From the NCBI GenBank assembly GCA_947589545.1, contig CANQBA010000004.1, forward strand, positions 35,957 to 99,956: DNA of 64,000 nt, written 5' to 3'. The notes under the pieces are model-generated. The model was not told the DNA's origin and did not search any database. It saw only the letters and a list, made by a program, of their open reading frames with translations. The position numbers and the translations under genes were made by a program. The number at the start of each line of letters is the position of its first letter. The first letter of the stretch is position 1. The DNA is from an uncultured Oscillospiraceae bacterium. GTDB taxonomy: Bacteria; Bacillota; Clostridia; Oscillospirales; Oscillospiraceae. This document shows, one piece after another, positions 42,849 to 49,963 of the stretch.

Positions 42849-43682
42849 ATGAACACAATCGGACTTGACAAATTGATCCTGGACGCTCTCAGCGAGGATC
42901 TGGGCACCGGGGATATCACCACCGAGAGCTGCATCCCAGCGGATGCCGTCTCCACAGGCTTCTTCCGCGCCAAGATGGACGGCGTATTCTGCGGAATGGC
43001 CGTTCTGGAGCGGGTGTTCCGGCTGGTAGACGAAAAGGTCGCGGTCACGCCATTGGTTTCCGACGGTGACCGGGTGAAGAAGGGCGAAAACATCGCCAAG
43101 ATCACGGGCCCCTCCCGGAGCGTCCTGTGCGGCGAGCGGGTGGCGCTGAACCTTGTTCAGCATATGTCCGGCATCGCCACGGCCACCAGAAAGGCGGTGG
43201 AGGCCGTGGAGGGCACCGGCGCCGTCATCGTGGATACCCGGAAGATGACGCCGGGACTGCGCGTCCTGGAGAAATACGCCGTCAAGGCCGGCGGCGGCCG
43301 GAACCACCGCTTCAACCTGGCCGACGGCATCCTCATCAAGGACAACCACATCGTAGCCGCCGGGGGCATCGCCCAGGCCATCGAGGCCGTGCGCCGCACG
43401 GCCCCGCACACCCTGAAGATTGAGATCGAGTGCGAGACCGCCGCTCAGGTGCAGCAGGCCCTGGACGCCGGCGCGGACATCATCATGCTGGACAATATGT
43501 CCGTGGAGGACATGCGCGCCTGCGTCAGGCTCATCGACCGCAGAGCCGTCACCGAGGCCAGCGGCAATATGGGCGAGCGGGATCTGAGAGAGGTGGCGGA
43601 AACAGGCGTAGACATCATTTCCATCGGCGCTCTGACCCATTCGGTGGCGGCGTTGGATATCAGCCTCAAGTTTTCGGAGTGA
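42849..43682 (+). CDS. nadC: Nicotinate-nucleotide pyrophosphorylase (quinolinate PRTase)
   Basis: A 277-residue enzyme converting quinolinate and PRPP to nicotinate mononucleotide. It shows ALSEDLGTGDITTES, VALNLVQHMSGIAT, DTRKMTPGLRVLEKYAV and GGGRNHRFNLADGILIKDN, all typical of QPRTase. GGGAGGAAG precedes the ATG. Last gene of the nadB operon. Confidence 0.96.
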   Translation: MNTIGLDKLILDALSEDLGTGDITTESCIPADAVSTGFFRAKMDGVFCGMAVLERVFRLVDEKVAVTPLVSDGDRVKKGENIAKITGPSRSVLCGERVALNLVQHMSGIATATRKAVEAVEGTGAVIVDTRKMTPGLRVLEKYAVKAGGGRNHRFNLADGILIKDNHIVAAGGIAQAIEAVRRTAPHTLKIEIECETAAQVQQALDAGADIIMLDNMSVEDMRACVRLIDRRAVTEASGNMGERDLREVAETGVDIISIGALTHSVAALDISLKFSE

Positions 43683-43781
43683 CTTAAACTGCTTTTCCGC
43701 CTCTGTGGATATTATACCATAGTTAAAGTATTCTGTCAATAGCAAAACGCAAAAATAATTAAAAATATTTTGGGCATGCAA

Positions 43782-43807
43782 AACCCCCGGCTGAAAAGCC
43801 GGGGGTT
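43782..43807. terminator. Bidirectional terminator between nadC and xerD
   Basis: AACCCCCGGCT and AGCCGGGGGTT form a perfect 11-bp stem with a GAAA tetraloop. It serves convergent nadC (+) and xerD (-). Confidence 0.85.
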
Positions 43808-43825
43808 CTCGCATTTATTTTGGGG

Positions 43826-44716
43826 TCACGCCCTGGGGTGGGCCTTGTTGTATACGTCCTTCAGCTGCTTTTTCACCAGCTGGGCGTAGACCTGGGTGGA
43901 GGAGATATCCGCGTGGCCAAGCATCTCCTGGATGGAGTGCAGATCGGCGCCGTTCTCCAAAAGGTGCGCGGCGAAGGAGTGCCGGAGGGTGTGGGGCGTG
44001 ATGTCCTTCTGGATCCCGGCTGTCTCCTGATAATGCTTCAAGACCTTCCAGAAGCCCTGCCGGGTCATGCGTTCGCCGTTGACGTTGACGAAAAGCGCCT
44101 GCTCCGTGGGCGATGCCACCATCTGGGGCCGGACAAGATTGATATAGTCGCTGACAGCCTTGATGGCGGCGGAGTACATGGGGATGAAGCGCTCCTTGTC
44201 GTGAGTGGTGCACTTGATGATGCCGGCGGAGAGCTTCACGTCGTCTATGTTGAGACTTATGAGCTCGCTGACACGGATGCCGGTGGCGTACAAAAGCTCC
44301 AGCATGGCCCGGTCGCGGTAGCCCTTCATGTCGGTACATTTGGGCTGGTCAAGCAGCAGCTCCACCTCGGCGCTGGTGAGGATCTGGGGGAGCTTCTTCT
44401 CCGCGCGCTCCACGGGGATATCAAACACGGGGTTCTGCTCCACCACGTTCCGGGACAGGAGGTAGTTGTAAAAGCACTTGAGGGAGGCCAGGTTCCTGGC
44501 GATGGTGGAGGAAGACTTCCCCGCGCCCCGCAGCCAGGCGATATAGCCGCTGACCGTCTCCTGGTTCACGGCGGTGACGTCGGTCCTGAGATAGCGTCTC
44601 AGATAATCGGCAAACTGGTTGATATCCCGGACATAGGAAAGATATGTATTGTTTGACACCTGCTTCACATCAGAAAGGTATCGCTCAAAGCTCTCTATAT
44701 AATTATCTTTGGGCAC
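43826..44716 (-). CDS. xerD: Site-specific tyrosine recombinase XerD
   Basis: A 296-residue XerD/XerC protein of standard length. N-terminal core-binding domain (FERYLSDVKQVSNNTYLSY), catalytic Arg in ATGIRVSELISL, Lys in the HDKERFIP segment, HTLRHSFA, and LGHADISSTQVYAQL with the Tyr nucleophile. It resolves chromosome dimers at dif with a partner recombinase, perhaps the 346-residue protein 3 kb away. It follows a spoIIM-like gene by 24 bp, as in Bacillus where spoIIM and xerD are near neighbours. Confidence 0.92.
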   Translation of the reverse strand: MPKDNYIESFERYLSDVKQVSNNTYLSYVRDINQFADYLRRYLRTDVTAVNQETVSGYIAWLRGAGKSSSTIARNLASLKCFYNYLLSRNVVEQNPVFDIPVERAEKKLPQILTSAEVELLLDQPKCTDMKGYRDRAMLELLYATGIRVSELISLNIDDVKLSAGIIKCTTHDKERFIPMYSAAIKAVSDYINLVRPQMVASPTEQALFVNVNGERMTRQGFWKVLKHYQETAGIQKDITPHTLRHSFAAHLLENGADLHSIQEMLGHADISSTQVYAQLVKKQLKDVYNKAHPRA

Positions 44717-44740
44717 ATGGCCACCTTCCTTCGTATGAAG

Positions 44741-45364
44741 TCAAGAAGCGACGGGGAGCGGAAAGATCCCCGCCTCCATAAGGGCGCTCTCCCCCGCCGA
44801 AATCAGCAGCAACAGGATCGCCGCCAGGAAAAAGCGCATGAATAGATCGGCGGTGTACGCGCCCGGCCCCGCGGGCGGCTGGCGAAACAGCCCCACCCGG
44901 ACAAGCTCGCCGGAGGCGCACATGGCGTCCACCGAAACAAGGAAAAGGATCGGAACGGACAGCAGGGCCGTAAACCCCACAAGAACCATCCCCGCCGCGA
45001 TGCCCTGGGCCGCGTAGAGCCTTACAAGAGCCGCCAGCGTGAAGGAGAGGGTAAATCCCCGAACCGCCGCCACCGCCGGGATCAACGCGACGCCCAGCAT
45101 GGTAAAGCTCAACAGGATCGCCAGCAGATGATACCAGGCGACGCTCAGGAAGACGGAGAGAAATCTGCCGTCGCCGGCGCCGGAAAGGAGCGTCTCCCCG
45201 TATCCGGAGAAAATCTCCGAGGCCGGATCCCCCTCCGTTATGCCGCCGGAGAGCAGGACGCCCAACAGGACGCCCAGCAGAAAACCCGCCGCGCAAAGAG
45301 CAAAAGCGGAAAGCGCCAGACGCGGTTCGCGCGTAAGGCCAGGAGAAAGCTTTCTTTTGTTCAT
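44741..45364 (-). CDS. SpoIIM-like membrane protein
   Basis: A 207-residue protein with a short cytoplasmic start and about five hydrophobic segments (LSAFALCAAGFLLGVLLGVL, LLAILLSFTMLGVALIPAV, GMVLVGFTALLSVPILFLV, FMRFFLAAILLLLISAGES). Fold and size fit stage II sporulation protein M (forespore engulfment, partner of SpoIID/SpoIIP), and the neighbour xerD supports this. Sequence motifs are too weak for a firm call. ATG 45364 is used rather than TTG 45370. Confidence 0.55.
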   Translation of the reverse strand: MNKRKLSPGLTREPRLALSAFALCAAGFLLGVLLGVLLSGGITEGDPASEIFSGYGETLLSGAGDGRFLSVFLSVAWYHLLAILLSFTMLGVALIPAVAAVRGFTLSFTLAALVRLYAAQGIAAGMVLVGFTALLSVPILFLVSVDAMCASGELVRVGLFRQPPAGPGAYTADLFMRFFLAAILLLLISAGESALMEAGIFPLPVAS

Positions 45365-45441
45365 ACTCAAATCACCCGCACAAGACTATGCGGTTTTGGA
45401 GAAGAACATACCAAAAGTTTGTCCCCGACGGCGGCTCTTAT

Positions 45442-45470
45442 ATAATAACGCAACTGGAATAAATAATCAA
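45442..45470 (-). promoter_or_regulatory. Promoter of the spoIIM-like/xerD genes
   Basis: On the minus strand TTGATT (45465-45470), 17-nt spacer, TATTAT (45442-45447), about 80 bp before the ATG. Confidence 0.55.
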
Positions 45471-45491
45471 TAGAAAATCGAAATTTTGTTG

Positions 45492-45530
45492 ATTATGCAC
45501 ATAAATTATGTTAACATCATTATGTTAACT
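45492..45530. repeat. Direct repeats of ATTATGTTAAC upstream of the spoIIM-like promoter
   Basis: Two exact copies of ATTATGTTAAC (45505-45515 and 45519-45529), 14 bp apart, with a partial copy ATTATGCAC at 45492. They lie 35-60 bp upstream of the -35 and share their core with the cluster at 38,451-38,540. Confidence 0.7.
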
Positions 45531-45696
45531 GCATATACCGCGAAGCGGTAAAAGCCCCTTGAACGCCTGTAATAGCGCCATATTTTGCTGTACGATTCTG
45601 CAATCAGCACAATATATAGGTTATCACATGAAAATTATGTCAACATTGGCGCTTGATTACAATTTGTATTTACTCGGGCCGTCAATTTGCCGGATA

Positions 45697-46101
45697 TTAC
45701 CTGCGTCTGCGGCGGCGGTGTACAGTTATAGCGCCCGAGGCCAGGCCGCCACACAAGATACTGAGGAAAACGGCGATATCGGCCCCGTCCATAGTTGTGC
45801 TTGTTTCCGATAAAAGCATTACGACCAACCTTACCAAAATGACAATAGTGGATGTGGCGATCCCCGAGAGCAGGGCGGCCCCGTGGTTTTTCAGCCGCGC
45901 GGTCAGCGCTCCAACCGCCGCCGCCACGAAAGCGGAGATTACCACGATGGTTCGCTCCGCCCCCTCCCCTACCCTGCCGGCGGCCACAAACAGCGCCATG
46001 AACATGGTCATCGCCGTCGAGAGCGCGAGGCACACCGCCGCGCCCAGAAGCGCGCCGGTCAGGATCCTTTTCAGTTCGTTTTTTCCGTCAAGCTTTGCCA
46101 T
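45697..46101 (-). CDS. TIGR04086 family membrane protein
   Basis: A 134-residue protein with four hydrophobic segments (ILTGALLGAAVCLALSTAM, TIVVISAFVAAAVGALTA, LLSGIATSTIVILVRLVVM, VFLSILCGGLASGAITV) and a poly-Arg end. Its position after yajC and tgt is the hallmark of the TIGR04086 family in Clostridia; function unknown. Its ribosome site GGGAGG lies in the right arm of a hairpin. Confidence 0.8.
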   Translation of the reverse strand: MAKLDGKNELKRILTGALLGAAVCLALSTAMTMFMALFVAAGRVGEGAERTIVVISAFVAAAVGALTARLKNHGAALLSGIATSTIVILVRLVVMLLSETSTTMDGADIAVFLSILCGGLASGAITVHRRRRRR

Positions 46102-46150
46102 AAAAAAACCTCCCAGAGAACAAGCCTTGATAAGACTTATTCCCGGGAGG
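46102..46150 (-). promoter_or_regulatory. Hairpin holding the TIGR04086 ribosome site
   Basis: On the minus strand CCTCCC (46145-46150) can pair with GGGAGG (46109-46114), followed by T7 and then the ATG. It looks like a terminator after yajC, but its right arm is also the Shine-Dalgarno of the next gene, so read-through message may be translated only when the stem opens. Confidence 0.45.
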
Positions 46151-46183
46151 GGATAAAAATGCCTGATTCTTCAAAAGGGGCGG

Positions 46184-46627
46184 TTACGCCTTCTGATCCG
46201 GCTCCTCGGCGTCCTTGCCGGTGGAGGAGATGCCCCACTTGGCGATCTTGATGCGCACCCGATCCTCGCCGGTCTCGAAGGTGATAAAGTCGCCGGAGAT
46301 GTTGACGATCTTGCCCACCATGCCGCCGATGGTGGTGATGTTGTCGCCCACCGCCAGGGAGTTGCGCATCTCCTCGGTCTTCTTCTTGCGCTTCTTCTCG
46401 GGGCGGATCATGAAGAAGTAGAAGACGAGGATAATGACCACCAGGTAGATGACCATGGTGCCGATGCCAAAGCCGCCCATGCCGGCGGCGGCATCCGTAC
46501 CGTCGCCCGTGGCGCCGGTTCCGTCCCCGGCCGCGGGCATACAGCCGGCAAGCGTGACAAGGAAAAGCGCCGCGCACATAACGACGACGGCAATGCGCTT
46601 GATAAGCTTTTTGCTGTTTGAAGACAT
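46184..46627 (-). CDS. yajC: Preprotein translocase subunit YajC, lipoprotein-like N-terminus
   Basis: A 147-residue YajC. The membrane helix (MVIYLVVIILVFYFFMIRP) and EEMRNSLAVGDNITTIGG are diagnostic. Before them is an extra ~55-residue segment: basic start, hydrophobic stretch and a lipobox-like LVTLAGC near residue 29, then a Gly/Asp/Thr/Ala linker. This suggests that the N-terminus may be an exported, lipid-modified segment, unlike E. coli YajC. It is 83 bp downstream of tgt. Confidence 0.9.
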   Translation of the reverse strand: MSSNSKKLIKRIAVVVMCAALFLVTLAGCMPAAGDGTGATGDGTDAAAGMGGFGIGTMVIYLVVIILVFYFFMIRPEKKRKKKTEEMRNSLAVGDNITTIGGMVGKIVNISGDFITFETGEDRVRIKIAKWGISSTGKDAEEPDQKA

Positions 46628-46709
46628 AGTTGACCTCCGTTTTCTTATGAGAAGTAATCCTATTATAGCGGGTATTTGGCGCAAATGCAAGAATTATTTG
46701 GCATAACTG

Positions 46710-47840
46710 TCATTTTCTTGTGCCAAGGAGCGGGGAATAGCGGTTTCGGAACGCCTCGAAGCATCCGTCGTCCAGACTTTGGCGGATCCTTTCGGCCAGC
46801 TTATTGTAAAAATAGAGGTTGTGGGCCACGGCCAGCCGGAGGCCCAGGATCTCCCCGGCGGCAAAGAGGTGGCGGAGGTAGCTTTTGGAATAGATCCGGC
46901 AGACCGGGCAGTCGCACGCCGGGTCGATGGGGGTGTCGTCCCGGGCGTATTTTTCGTTTTTGATGTTGATGATCCCGTCCCAGGTGAACAGGTGCCCATG
47001 CCGGCCGTTACGGGCGGGCATGACGCAGTCGAAGAAATCGACGCCCCGGTACACGCCCTCGATGATGTTTGACGGCGTGCCCACGCCCATCAGATAGCGC
47101 GGCTTGTCCTTGGGCATATGCTCCTCCACCGCGTCTATGGTGTCGTACATTTCCTGGGTCGTCTCCCCCACCGCCAGGCCGCCGATGGCGTAGCCGGGCA
47201 GATCCAGCTCGGCGATGGCGTCCATGTTGTCACAGCGGATGTCCTTATAGGTGGCGCCCTGGTTGATGCCGAAAAGCATCTGCCCGCGATTGACGGTGTC
47301 TTCCAGCGCGTTTAAGCGGTCAAGCTCCGCCTTGCACCGCGCAAGCCACCGGCAGGTCCGCTCCGCAGAGGCTTTGACGTAGTCGTAGGGCGCGGGCAGG
47401 CCGATGCATTCGTCTAAGGCCATGGCGATATCGGAGCCTAAGTTGGACTGGACGCGGATGGAGTCCTCCGGGGCCATAAAGACGTGCCGCCCATCGATGT
47501 GGGAGTTGAAGGCGGCGCCCTCCTCGGTGATCTTCCGCAGCTTCGCCAGTGAAAATATCTGGAAACCGCCGGAGTCGGTGAGTATGGGCCCCTGCCAGTT
47601 CATAAACTTATGGAGTCCCCCCATCTCCCGGATCAGCCCGTCCCCGGGGCGCAGGTGCAGATGGTAGGTGTTGGACAACTCGATCTGACAGCCCAGCTCC
47701 GTAAGATCCCGGGCGGACAGGCCGCCCTTGATGGCCCCCTGGGTGCCGACGTTCATAAAAACGGGCGTCTGGACAGCGCCGTGGGGCGTGTGGAAAACGC
47801 CGCGCCGGGCCCGTCCTTCGGTTTTCAGCAGCTCAAACAT
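46710..47840 (-). CDS. tgt: tRNA-guanine (queuine) transglycosylase
   Basis: A 376-residue enzyme exchanging G34 for a queuosine precursor in tRNA. Catalytic Asp and substrate motifs: NTYHLHLRPG, TDSGGFQIFSLAK, GGLAVGE; zinc ligands in CDCPVCRIYS and the later His (VAHNLYFYN). It heads the tgt-yajC-TIGR04086 group. GGAGGAATCAC precedes the ATG. Confidence 0.96.
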   Translation of the reverse strand: MFELLKTEGRARRGVFHTPHGAVQTPVFMNVGTQGAIKGGLSARDLTELGCQIELSNTYHLHLRPGDGLIREMGGLHKFMNWQGPILTDSGGFQIFSLAKLRKITEEGAAFNSHIDGRHVFMAPEDSIRVQSNLGSDIAMALDECIGLPAPYDYVKASAERTCRWLARCKAELDRLNALEDTVNRGQMLFGINQGATYKDIRCDNMDAIAELDLPGYAIGGLAVGETTQEMYDTIDAVEEHMPKDKPRYLMGVGTPSNIIEGVYRGVDFFDCVMPARNGRHGHLFTWDGIINIKNEKYARDDTPIDPACDCPVCRIYSKSYLRHLFAAGEILGLRLAVAHNLYFYNKLAERIRQSLDDGCFEAFRNRYSPLLGTRK

Positions 47841-47878
47841 GTGATTCCTCCGTATACGCTCCGGATCCGTTTTTTCCG

Positions 47879-47907
47879 ATTATACTATATCCGGCGGATT
47901 TTTTCAA
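47879..47907 (-). promoter_or_regulatory. Sigma-A promoter of tgt
   Basis: On the minus strand TTGAAA (47902-47907), 17-nt spacer, TATAAT (47879-47884), about 38 bp before the ATG. Confidence 0.8.
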
Positions 47908-47967
47908 CATCGTCTTTTCGCCCGACGAAAATTAAACAAAATTCGTCGAAATAACAGAAAAAATGCC

Positions 47968-47996
47968 TTGCAAAAACCGACATTGTTTGTTAGAAT
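47968..47996 (+). promoter_or_regulatory. Promoter of the second phosphodiester glycosidase gene
   Basis: TTGCAA (47968-47973), 17-nt spacer, TAGAAT (47991-47996). The expected start point, about 7 nt on, falls on the ATG at 48003, so the message may be leaderless. Confidence 0.6.
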
Positions 47997-48002
47997 AGGA
48001 CT

Positions 48003-49349
48003 ATGAACGATTTAAAAGAAAAAACTTCAAAGGTGTTGGGCGGCACGAACGGCGCGCACACGGCAAAGAAGAATCCCGCCAAGGTCAAGAAAACGAAGCG
48101 GGTACTTATTTGCCTTATTTGTGTTGTCGCCGTGCTGGCCGCAGGCTATCTGACCGCGGTATACTCCAACATCCCCTTCATCGCCAACCTTCGCACGCTC
48201 TACATCGAGACCGCCATGAACACCCTGCATCACCAGTGGCTGGCCACCGCCTTTATCCCCGGCGATGTCATCGACAAGGTCATGGCCGATATCCAAGAGG
48301 AGATGGATAGAAACAAGATCGATCAGAGCGACCTGCCTCCGGGACCTGACTCCACCGCCCCGACGCAGCCGCATGTGCCCGACACGGCGGATTCGACGGA
48401 TACGACGCCTCAAACGGAGCCCCCTCCCCCGCCGCCTCCCACGCCTCTGGAGCTGCTAACGGCCATGTTCCCGCAGATCGACACGTCCACCCTCCCGGCG
48501 GATCTGCCCCTTGAGAATATCCAGCGGAAGGACATAGCCTCCCTGGGGATCAAGACCACCGCCGGCGACACCGTATGGGCCATCGACATGCCCAACCAGC
48601 TCATCATCATGGAGGTCAAGGGCAACAATTACGTGGGCAAGCTGGCGCTCTGCAAGGGGAGCTCCCGCACCATTCTCGGCAAGGACACCAGGTTCTCCAG
48701 CCGCGGCGAAACGGTTGTGGAATTCTGCGAGGACTACGACGCCATTCTGGGCATCAACGCCGGCGGCTTTGAGGACGAGGACGGCAAGGGCCGGGGCACG
48801 GTGGCTGTGGGGCTTGTAAAGTCCCAGGGTGAGCTTATCTGTGAGGCCACCAGGAAGTCCCCGTTCCAGATCGCCGGGTTTGACTGGGACGACAATTTCC
48901 GTGTGGGCACGGAGGTGGACGTTGAGTCGCTTCGCGATGGGATGCAGTTCTTCCCCGTTCTCGTGGCCAACGGTGAAAAGCGTGTGGGCAAGGGCTCCAG
49001 CGGCATGGGCATCCAGCCCCGTTCCTGCATCGGTCAGACCTCGACCAAGGACACGCTGATGCTGATCATCGACGGCCGACAGCCCGGGTACAGCATCGGC
49101 ACCACCGTTTCCGAGTGCGCCGATATCCTCCTGCGCTACGACTGCTTCACCGCCATGACGAATGACGGCGGCTCCAGCGCCATCATGGTCTACGACGGCG
49201 AGCCCATCACCAAGAACAGCGCCCACAACATGCCCACCGGCAGATACTTCCCCTGCGGCTGGGTAGTCCTGAAGCCCTCCGACGGCGCCGCCGTCGAGGA
49301 TACAACGGTGGATGATACTACCGGCTCCGATACGTCTACAGCCAATTAA
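48003..49349 (+). CDS. Membrane-anchored phosphodiester glycosidase family protein
   Basis: A 448-residue protein: cytoplasmic Lys-rich start, one membrane helix near residues 36-56 (VLICLICVVAVLAAGYLTAV), a Pro/Thr/Asp linker (about residues 115-150), then a NAGPA/DUF2233 domain with GINAGGFEDEDGKGRG, PRSCIGQTS, LLIIDGRQPGYSIGTT and AMTNDGGSSAIMVYDG. It is a paralogue of the SLH-anchored protein at 20,697 with a different anchor. Only AGGA 2 nt before the ATG could serve as ribosome site. Confidence 0.87.
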   Translation: MNDLKEKTSKVLGGTNGAHTAKKNPAKVKKTKRVLICLICVVAVLAAGYLTAVYSNIPFIANLRTLYIETAMNTLHHQWLATAFIPGDVIDKVMADIQEEMDRNKIDQSDLPPGPDSTAPTQPHVPDTADSTDTTPQTEPPPPPPPTPLELLTAMFPQIDTSTLPADLPLENIQRKDIASLGIKTTAGDTVWAIDMPNQLIIMEVKGNNYVGKLALCKGSSRTILGKDTRFSSRGETVVEFCEDYDAILGINAGGFEDEDGKGRGTVAVGLVKSQGELICEATRKSPFQIAGFDWDDNFRVGTEVDVESLRDGMQFFPVLVANGEKRVGKGSSGMGIQPRSCIGQTSTKDTLMLIIDGRQPGYSIGTTVSECADILLRYDCFTAMTNDGGSSAIMVYDGEPITKNSAHNMPTGRYFPCGWVVLKPSDGAAVEDTTVDDTTGSDTSTAN

Positions 49350-49360
49350 ATTGTCATTCA

Positions 49361-49389
49361 AAAAACGCTCTGGCTTGCCGGAGCGTTTT
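49361..49389 (+). terminator. Terminator after the glycosidase gene
   Basis: AAAACGCTC pairs with GAGCGTTTT, with TGG/CCG extending the stem; T-run at the end. Confidence 0.75.
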
Positions 49390-49433
49390 CTGTTTGGCAA
49401 AGGCGTGGATAATCAGACTAAGGAGAAAAGAAA

Positions 49434-49835
49434 ATGATTATTCGAGAGTTGACGACTATTGAACTCGATGTGCTTCTCGACTTATATAACAGCGTTGGTT
49501 GGACAAATTATACAAGAGCGCCCGAAATGCTTTTGAAAGCGTATGAGAATTCCCTGCTGACTTTGGGCGCTTATGTCGACGACAAATTGGCGGGGATCAT
49601 CCGCGCGGTAGGCGACGGTTTTTCCGTTGTTTTCATACAGGATGTTTTGGTTTTTCCCGAATACCAGCGCAAAGGAATAGGAACAGAGCTTTTACATGAA
49701 CTCATGAACCGATTTCCGGATGTCTACCAAATGGAGCTGATGACAGATAACACGTCTAAAACGGTTTCCTTTTATCAGTCGGTCGGATTTGTCAAGGCGG
49801 ATGACATGGGGTGCTGCGCTTTTATGAAAATGTGA
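49434..49835 (+). CDS. GNAT family N-acetyltransferase
   Basis: A 133-residue GNAT protein. The acetyl-CoA loop is in VLVFPEYQRKGIGTELLHEL, preceded by VVFIQD and followed by TDNTSKTVSFYQSVGFVKAD. Substrate unknown. GC content is visibly lower than in flanking genes, which suggests recent acquisition. AAGGAG precedes the ATG. It stands alone between two terminators. Confidence 0.88.
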   Translation: MIIRELTTIELDVLLDLYNSVGWTNYTRAPEMLLKAYENSLLTLGAYVDDKLAGIIRAVGDGFSVVFIQDVLVFPEYQRKGIGTELLHELMNRFPDVYQMELMTDNTSKTVSFYQSVGFVKADDMGCCAFMKM

Positions 49836-49879
49836 AATAACCCCTATTGCCCCACCCATTATACCATACCTACATACCG

Positions 49880-49930
49880 AAAAAAGAACGTTGACCTACC
49901 GGTTTCCCGGAAAGGTCAACGTTCTTTTTT
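49880..49930. terminator. Strong bidirectional terminator
   Basis: AAAAAAGAACGTTGACCT (49880-49897) and AGGTCAACGTTCTTTTTT (49913-49930) pair perfectly over 18 bp with a 15-nt loop that itself contains CCGG...CCGG. It separates the GNAT gene (+) from the ABC permease gene (-). Confidence 0.92.
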
Positions 49931-49963
49931 TGAGGCATTTATGCCGCGGGGGATTTATTTAGC

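Larger units (their letters stand above)
45371..45696. other. 326-bp intergenic region with promoter and repeats, no gene
   Basis: No convincing frame on either strand. It holds the spoIIM-like gene's promoter, three ATTATG-type repeats and a small TACCGC-GAA-GCGGTA hairpin (45536-45550). In many Clostridia the ranthipeptide genes scfA/scfB follow tgt-yajC-TIGR04086; no Cys-rich SCIFF-like peptide is seen here. Confidence 0.6.

Noticed and set aside
45371..45696. scfA (SCIFF ranthipeptide) gene expected after TIGR04086
   Set aside because: No Cys-rich short frame on either strand.
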